A DNA stretch of 8,889 nucleotides from DATIHF01 sp035480955 (GTDB lineage Bacteria; Patescibacteriota; Microgenomatia; Woykebacterales; RBG-16-39-9b), in NCBI GenBank assembly GCA_035480955.1, contig DATIHF010000050.1:1-8889 (forward strand), written 5' to 3'. Position 1 is the stretch's first letter; each line of letters starts with the position of its first letter. The notes beneath the pieces were generated by a model that saw only the letters and a list, made by a program, of their open reading frames with translations, was not told where the DNA came from and searched no databases. Positions 6,941 through 8,889 of this stretch are shown piece by piece. Both the position numbers and the translations under genes were made by a program.

Positions 6941-7405
6941 ATGCAAAAAACATTAGTTCTTATCAAACCTGACGCGCTACAGAGGGGATTGGTTGGTGAA
7001 ATCACCCATCGTTTCGAAAGAAAAGGTTTAAAGCTAGTTGGATTGAAAATGGTTTCAGTCAGCGATGCACTAGTGGAAGAGCACTATGCTCACCACAAAG
7101 ATAAACCGTTTTTTAGTGGGCTGAAATCTTTTATGCAAAGCTCACCAATCGTAGCAATGGTCTTAGAAGGCGTTGATGCGGCTCTTACGGTTAGAAAAAT
7201 GGCAGGAATCACCAAATCTCGAGAAGCAGACTTCGGGACTATCCGAGGAGATTTCGGGATGAGTGTACAAGCCAACCTGATTCATGTGTCAGAAGATGAA
7301 AAAGCCGCAGAGGATGAGGTCAAGAGATTTTTTAAAGAAGAAGAACTTTTTGATTATCAGAGACCTTTTGATGCCAATATTTACGGGGAAGAAGAGAGAA
7401 TCTAG
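6941..7405 (+). CDS. ndk: Nucleoside diphosphate kinase
   Basis: The product is a 154-residue cytoplasmic enzyme that transfers the gamma phosphate of NTPs to NDPs through a phosphohistidine, balancing nucleotide pools. Recognisable blocks are TLVLIKPDALQRGLVGEI at the N-terminus (Lys9 of the active site), Tyr49, the GTIRGDFG signature at 99-106 (Arg102), and NLIHVSED at 112-119 with the catalytic His115. The usual HGSDS around that histidine reads HVSED, a conservative departure. The C-terminal extension (RPFDANIYGEEERI) is slightly longer than in short bacterial enzymes. The gene is last in the plus-strand run and ends in the same CTAG as the convergent pilin gene. Confidence 0.96.
   Translation: MQKTLVLIKPDALQRGLVGEITHRFERKGLKLVGLKMVSVSDALVEEHYAHHKDKPFFSGLKSFMQSSPIVAMVLEGVDAALTVRKMAGITKSREADFGTIRGDFGMSVQANLIHVSEDEKAAEDEVKRFFKEEELFDYQRPFDANIYGEEERI
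7402..7405. other. Shared CTAG: overlapping stop codons of convergent ndk and pilin genes
   Basis: The palindrome CTAG contains the TAG stop of ndk on the plus strand (7403-7405) and the TAG stop of the pilin on the minus strand (7402-7404). There is no intergenic space for a terminator, so each transcript must run into the other gene as antisense RNA. Confidence 0.9.
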
Positions 7406-7920
7406 TCGTTACTCGTGATCTTGTAGTTATACTTTTGGCCTGATGAGGCCCCACAGTCAACTTTCGTAGTTAGATTACCAGACCCCTCAAGTACAGCATA
7501 GAGATTGTAAGATTGGTAAGGCGCCACTGTTGTTGTCTCGTAACAAAACTCAAGGGTGCTTGCTCCAGCGGCGATGTTCTTTGGTAATTGTTTTGTGTAA
7601 TTTTTTCCGTTGCAATCAACCCCATCAGTTCCCCAAACCGCAGTTTTTAAAGTTCCCCCGCCAGCATTTGTGTTGCAATCGGTCCCACCTGTATAGTAGC
7701 TAATTTGCCCAGTATTTGAAGCAGGGTATTGACTAGTATCTGAGTAAAACCGTTCGAGCATTGCCGCCACTGACTGCAAATCAGCGGTTCTTTGTTTGTC
7801 ACGCGCACTTTTTTGAATTTGGGTGTAGGAAACAGCCAGCAAAGCGGCAAGAATCGCAAGAATTACAATTACGATCAGAAGCTCAATTAGTGTAAAAGCT
7901 CTTTGATTTAGTTTGGGCAT
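7402..7920 (-). CDS. Type IV pilin / GspG-like pseudopilin with N-terminal methylation motif
   Basis: The product is a 172-residue prepilin. The 8-residue leader MPKLNQRA is followed by the class III signal FTLIELLIVIVILAILAALL. Cleavage by prepilin peptidase is expected between Ala8 and Phe9, and Glu13 is the conserved Glu5 of the mature pilin. The -1 residue is Ala rather than the usual Gly. The helix continues into ARDKQRTADLQSVAAMLERFY and SQYP, the pattern of GspG/PilA-like pilins in CPR genomes. The globular part has four cysteines (82, 103, 126, 156), enough for two disulfides. The open frame extends back through tRNA-Pro. I chose ATG 7918-7920 because it gives a standard short leader. 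The alternative ATG at 7957-7959 would add a hydrophobic 13-residue extension and overlaps the tRNA CCA end. Pilins of this kind form the fibre used in DNA uptake, adhesion or motility; no other pilus gene is in the window. Confidence 0.88.
   Translation of the reverse strand: MPKLNQRAFTLIELLIVIVILAILAALLAVSYTQIQKSARDKQRTADLQSVAAMLERFYSDTSQYPASNTGQISYYTGGTDCNTNAGGGTLKTAVWGTDGVDCNGKNYTKQLPKNIAAGASTLEFCYETTTVAPYQSYNLYAVLEGSGNLTTKVDCGASSGQKYNYKITSND
7437..7450. repeat. Short GC-rich inverted repeat within the pilin 3' coding end
   Basis: GGCCT at 7437-7441 and AGGCC at 7446-7450 can form a 5-bp stem with a GATG loop. It begins 32 nt after the ndk stop, so it could fold at the 3' end of ndk messages that read into the pilin gene. 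No T-tract follows on the plus strand, so it is not a standard intrinsic terminator. It also encodes pilin residues, so its presence may be chance. Confidence 0.3.
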
Positions 7921-7926
7921 AAGTAA

Positions 7927-7956
7927 ACTATAGCAGAGGTAAAGCCTTTTCTTCAA
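7927..7956 (-). promoter_or_regulatory. Promoter of the pilin gene, predicted leaderless
   Basis: Reading the minus strand, TTGAAG (7951-7956) and TATAGT (7927-7932) are 18 bp apart, and the -10 is extended by TG one base upstream (TGCTATAGT). The pilin ATG begins 6 nt after the -10, where transcription would be expected to start, so the message would have no leader. The promoter lies between the tRNA-Pro 3' end and the pilin, allowing pilin expression independent of the tRNA. Confidence 0.6.
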
Positions 7957-7958
7957 CA

Positions 7959-8033
7959 TGGTCGGGGTGACACGGATTGAACGTGCGACCTCTGCGTCCC
8001 GAACGCAGCGCTCTACCACTGAGCTACACCCCG
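7959..8033 (-). tRNA. tRNA-Pro (anticodon CGG)
   Basis: The gene is 75 nt long with CCA encoded. The minus strand folds as a full cloverleaf. The acceptor is CGGGGTG paired with CACCCCG, then discriminator A and CCA. The D stem is GCTC/GAGC. The anticodon stem CTGCG/CGCAG is perfect, with loop TTCGGGA (anticodon CGG at 7999-8001, reading CCG, G at position 37 as in proline tRNAs). The variable loop has 5 nt. The T arm GCACG/CGTGT has one G-T pair. It is transcribed away from tRNA-Arg and towards the pilin gene. Confidence 0.95.
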
Positions 8034-8059
8034 GTGTTATATTGCTCCAGAGAAATACA

Positions 8060-8088
8060 ATTTTAGGCTAGATTGTGCTAAAATTCAA
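8060..8088 (-). promoter_or_regulatory. Promoter of tRNA-Pro
   Basis: On the minus strand, TTGAAT (8083-8088) and TAAAAT (8060-8065) have an ideal 17-bp spacer. Predicted initiation near 8053 leaves a leader of about 20 nt before the tRNA. The -35 overlaps the -10 of the opposite-facing tRNA-Arg promoter. Confidence 0.6.
8076..8084 (+). promoter_or_regulatory. Extended -10 promoter element for tRNA-Arg and the sortase
   Basis: TGCTAAAAT is a TGn-extended -10 ending 15 nt before the tRNA. The position 17 bp upstream (8056-8061, TACAAT) is a poor -35, which fits reliance on the extended element. Predicted initiation is near 8091. No other promoter is visible before the sortase gene, so this one may serve both. 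Confidence 0.5.
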
Positions 8089-8099
8089 ACACTTTATTT

Positions 8100-8175
8100 G
8101 CCCCTGTAGCTTAATGGATAAAGCAGTCCCGTCCTAAGGGAAAGACTGGGGGTTCGACTCCCTCCAGGGGCGCCA
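8100..8175 (+). tRNA. tRNA-Arg (anticodon CCU)
   Basis: The gene is 76 nt long with CCA encoded at 8173-8175. The acceptor GCCCCTG/CAGGGGC is fully paired and the discriminator is G. The D stem is GCTT/AAGC with GG in the loop. The anticodon loop GTCCTAA places CCT at 8133-8135, reading AGG. The variable loop has 5 nt. The T stem GGGGG/CCCTC has one G-T pair and the T loop begins TTCGA. One oddity is that the outermost anticodon-stem pair would be G27-A43, a mismatch. The sortase ATG follows the CCA after 2 nt. Confidence 0.94.
8166..8170 (+). promoter_or_regulatory. Shine-Dalgarno-like AGGGG of the sortase gene, inside the tRNA-Arg acceptor stem
   Basis: AGGGG in the 3' strand of the tRNA acceptor stem lies 7 nt before the sortase ATG, the right spacing to pair with the 16S anti-SD (with one G-U pair). 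It would be hidden in the folded tRNA and removed from the mRNA by 3' processing, so its use is uncertain. Confidence 0.35.
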
Positions 8176-8177
8176 CT

Positions 8178-8885
8178 ATGGCAACTAAACAATACAAACG
8201 AAGGTTTTGGCTTTTTATAGCCATTAGGACTTTGGCAAACGCCCTCATTATTGGTGGGGTTATCTTTGCCTTTATTAGTTTCTGGCCGTTTGTTTCACAA
8301 GAAATTCACTATTGGTGGGATAATTTTCGTGGCCAACAGTACGTTCTGGCGGGAGAGAAACCAACTGAGAAGAAAGGTTTTGCTGATTTGCTTCCCGCGC
8401 CGCCCCCGATCACCGTGGTTCCGGCCAGTACTGACTTTGGTATTGTGATTGAGAAAATCGACGTGAACTCCCCAGTTGTCTCAGATGTGGATAGTTCTAA
8501 CTACAAAGAATACATCGCTGCACTTGGGAAAGGGGTAGCCCATGCCAAAGGAACGGCCCACCCGGGAAGTACTAAAGCAGAGAACAACAATGTTTTCCTC
8601 TTCGCCCACTCCGCGATCAATCCAATTCAAGCCAAAAAATACAACAGTGTCTTTTATCTCCTGCGTAAAATCGAAATTGGCGATCGGATTACAACCTTTT
8701 ATCAAGGTCATCGCTATGACTATATAGTATATGACAAAAGGGTAGTGGAGGCGACTGACACCAAGTACATTACAGATGTCTCAAAACAGCCGATTTTGAC
8801 TCTGCAGACTTGTGATCCGCCAGGATCAAGTTTGCGCCGACTCATTGTGACTGCTAAGTTAGACCAGTCCACCAAGTCTGACTAG
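8178..8885 (+). CDS. Sortase (class D/E-like transpeptidase)
   Basis: The product is 235 residues. A basic N-terminus is followed by a membrane helix at about 12-38. An extracellular linker (PAPPPITVVPAS at about 73-84) comes next, then the sortase beta-barrel from about residue 86. The catalytic triad is visible: His144 in NVFLFAHSA, Cys212 in ILTLQTCDPPG and Arg221 in SLRRLIVTAKL. Sortases cut a C-terminal sorting motif (LPxTG-like) on secreted proteins and join the product to an amine on the cell surface or another pilin. No protein in this window has a recognisable sorting signal, and the pilin is of the type IV class, which does not use sortase, so the substrate lies elsewhere. The ATG at 8178 is the only methionine codon before the membrane helix. 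It lies 2 nt beyond tRNA-Arg with no independent promoter, implying a joint tRNA-mRNA transcript. The stop is 4 nt from the window end. Confidence 0.92.
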   Translation: MATKQYKRRFWLFIAIRTLANALIIGGVIFAFISFWPFVSQEIHYWWDNFRGQQYVLAGEKPTEKKGFADLLPAPPPITVVPASTDFGIVIEKIDVNSPVVSDVDSSNYKEYIAALGKGVAHAKGTAHPGSTKAENNNVFLFAHSAINPIQAKKYNSVFYLLRKIEIGDRITTFYQGHRYDYIVYDKRVVEATDTKYITDVSKQPILTLQTCDPPGSSLRRLIVTAKLDQSTKSD

Positions 8886-8889
8886 AGGT

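Noticed and set aside
7437..7450. GGCCT/AGGCC hairpin as a terminator for ndk or the pilin
   Set aside because: There is no T-tract after it on the plus strand. On the minus strand it lies before the pilin stop, followed only by AAAA. It is kept only as a weak inverted repeat.
7921..8019. Longer pilin frame running back into tRNA-Pro
   Set aside because: It would translate the tRNA gene in sense orientation and bury the prepilin signal behind about 33 residues. The frame is simply open by chance.
7402..8885. Sortase and pilin as a sortase-assembled pilus pair
   Set aside because: The pilin has a type IV signal at its N-terminus and ends in KITSND with no LPxTG-like motif, hydrophobic tail or basic end. 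The genes are also divergent and separated by two tRNAs.
1..8889. CRISPR arrays, insertion sequences, integrase or phage genes, toxin-antitoxin pairs
   Set aside because: No spaced direct repeats, terminal inverted repeats, transposase or recombinase motifs were seen. Although tRNA genes are common attachment sites, there is no integrase or duplicated tRNA end here.

Overview
This window looks like an ordinary chromosomal segment from a small-genome bacterium of the Candidate Phyla Radiation (Patescibacteria), possibly the Microgenomates side. That placement is inferred from tight gene packing, a naturally split ComEC followed by argS, a CPR-style type IV pilin, a sortase and short leaders. 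No marker gene for taxonomy is present. UGA is used as a normal stop: argS ends in TGA exactly where the family's conserved C-terminus ends. This argues against the UGA-to-glycine lineages (Gracilibacteria and SR1).

Layout, left to right. Bases 1-4759 hold a tightly packed plus-strand run: the tail of a probable leucyl-tRNA synthetase, a SprT-like zinc metalloprotein, comEA (DNA receptor), comEC split into a membrane-channel ORF and an anchored metallo-beta-lactamase ORF, and argS. Bases 4760-7405 hold a second plus-strand run with its own candidate promoter: a membrane-anchored metallophosphoesterase, an M16 zinc peptidase and ndk. Its last gene meets a minus-strand type IV pilin gene tail to tail, and the two stop codons share one CTAG. 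Upstream of the pilin, also on the minus strand, is tRNA-Pro(CGG). A 66-bp divergent promoter region separates it from plus-strand tRNA-Arg(CCU), which is followed after 2 nt by a class D/E-like sortase gene that ends just before the window edge.

How the genes fit together. ComEA, the ComEC channel and the ComEC metallo-beta-lactamase ORF are the envelope part of a DNA-uptake machine, and the pilin 4.3 kb away is a plausible pseudopilus or uptake-pilus subunit. The tRNA synthetases, tRNAs and ndk are housekeeping genes; the sortase and phosphoesterase are envelope proteins.

The most interesting features concern expression. There is a repeated 2-nt gap between gene ends and the next ATG, a sortase ribosome-binding site that seems to lie inside the tRNA acceptor stem, candidate leaderless promoters, and a convergent gene pair with no intergenic space. 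I found no mobile element, CRISPR array or clearly novel defence or biosynthetic system. There is no gene-free stretch over 300 bases.
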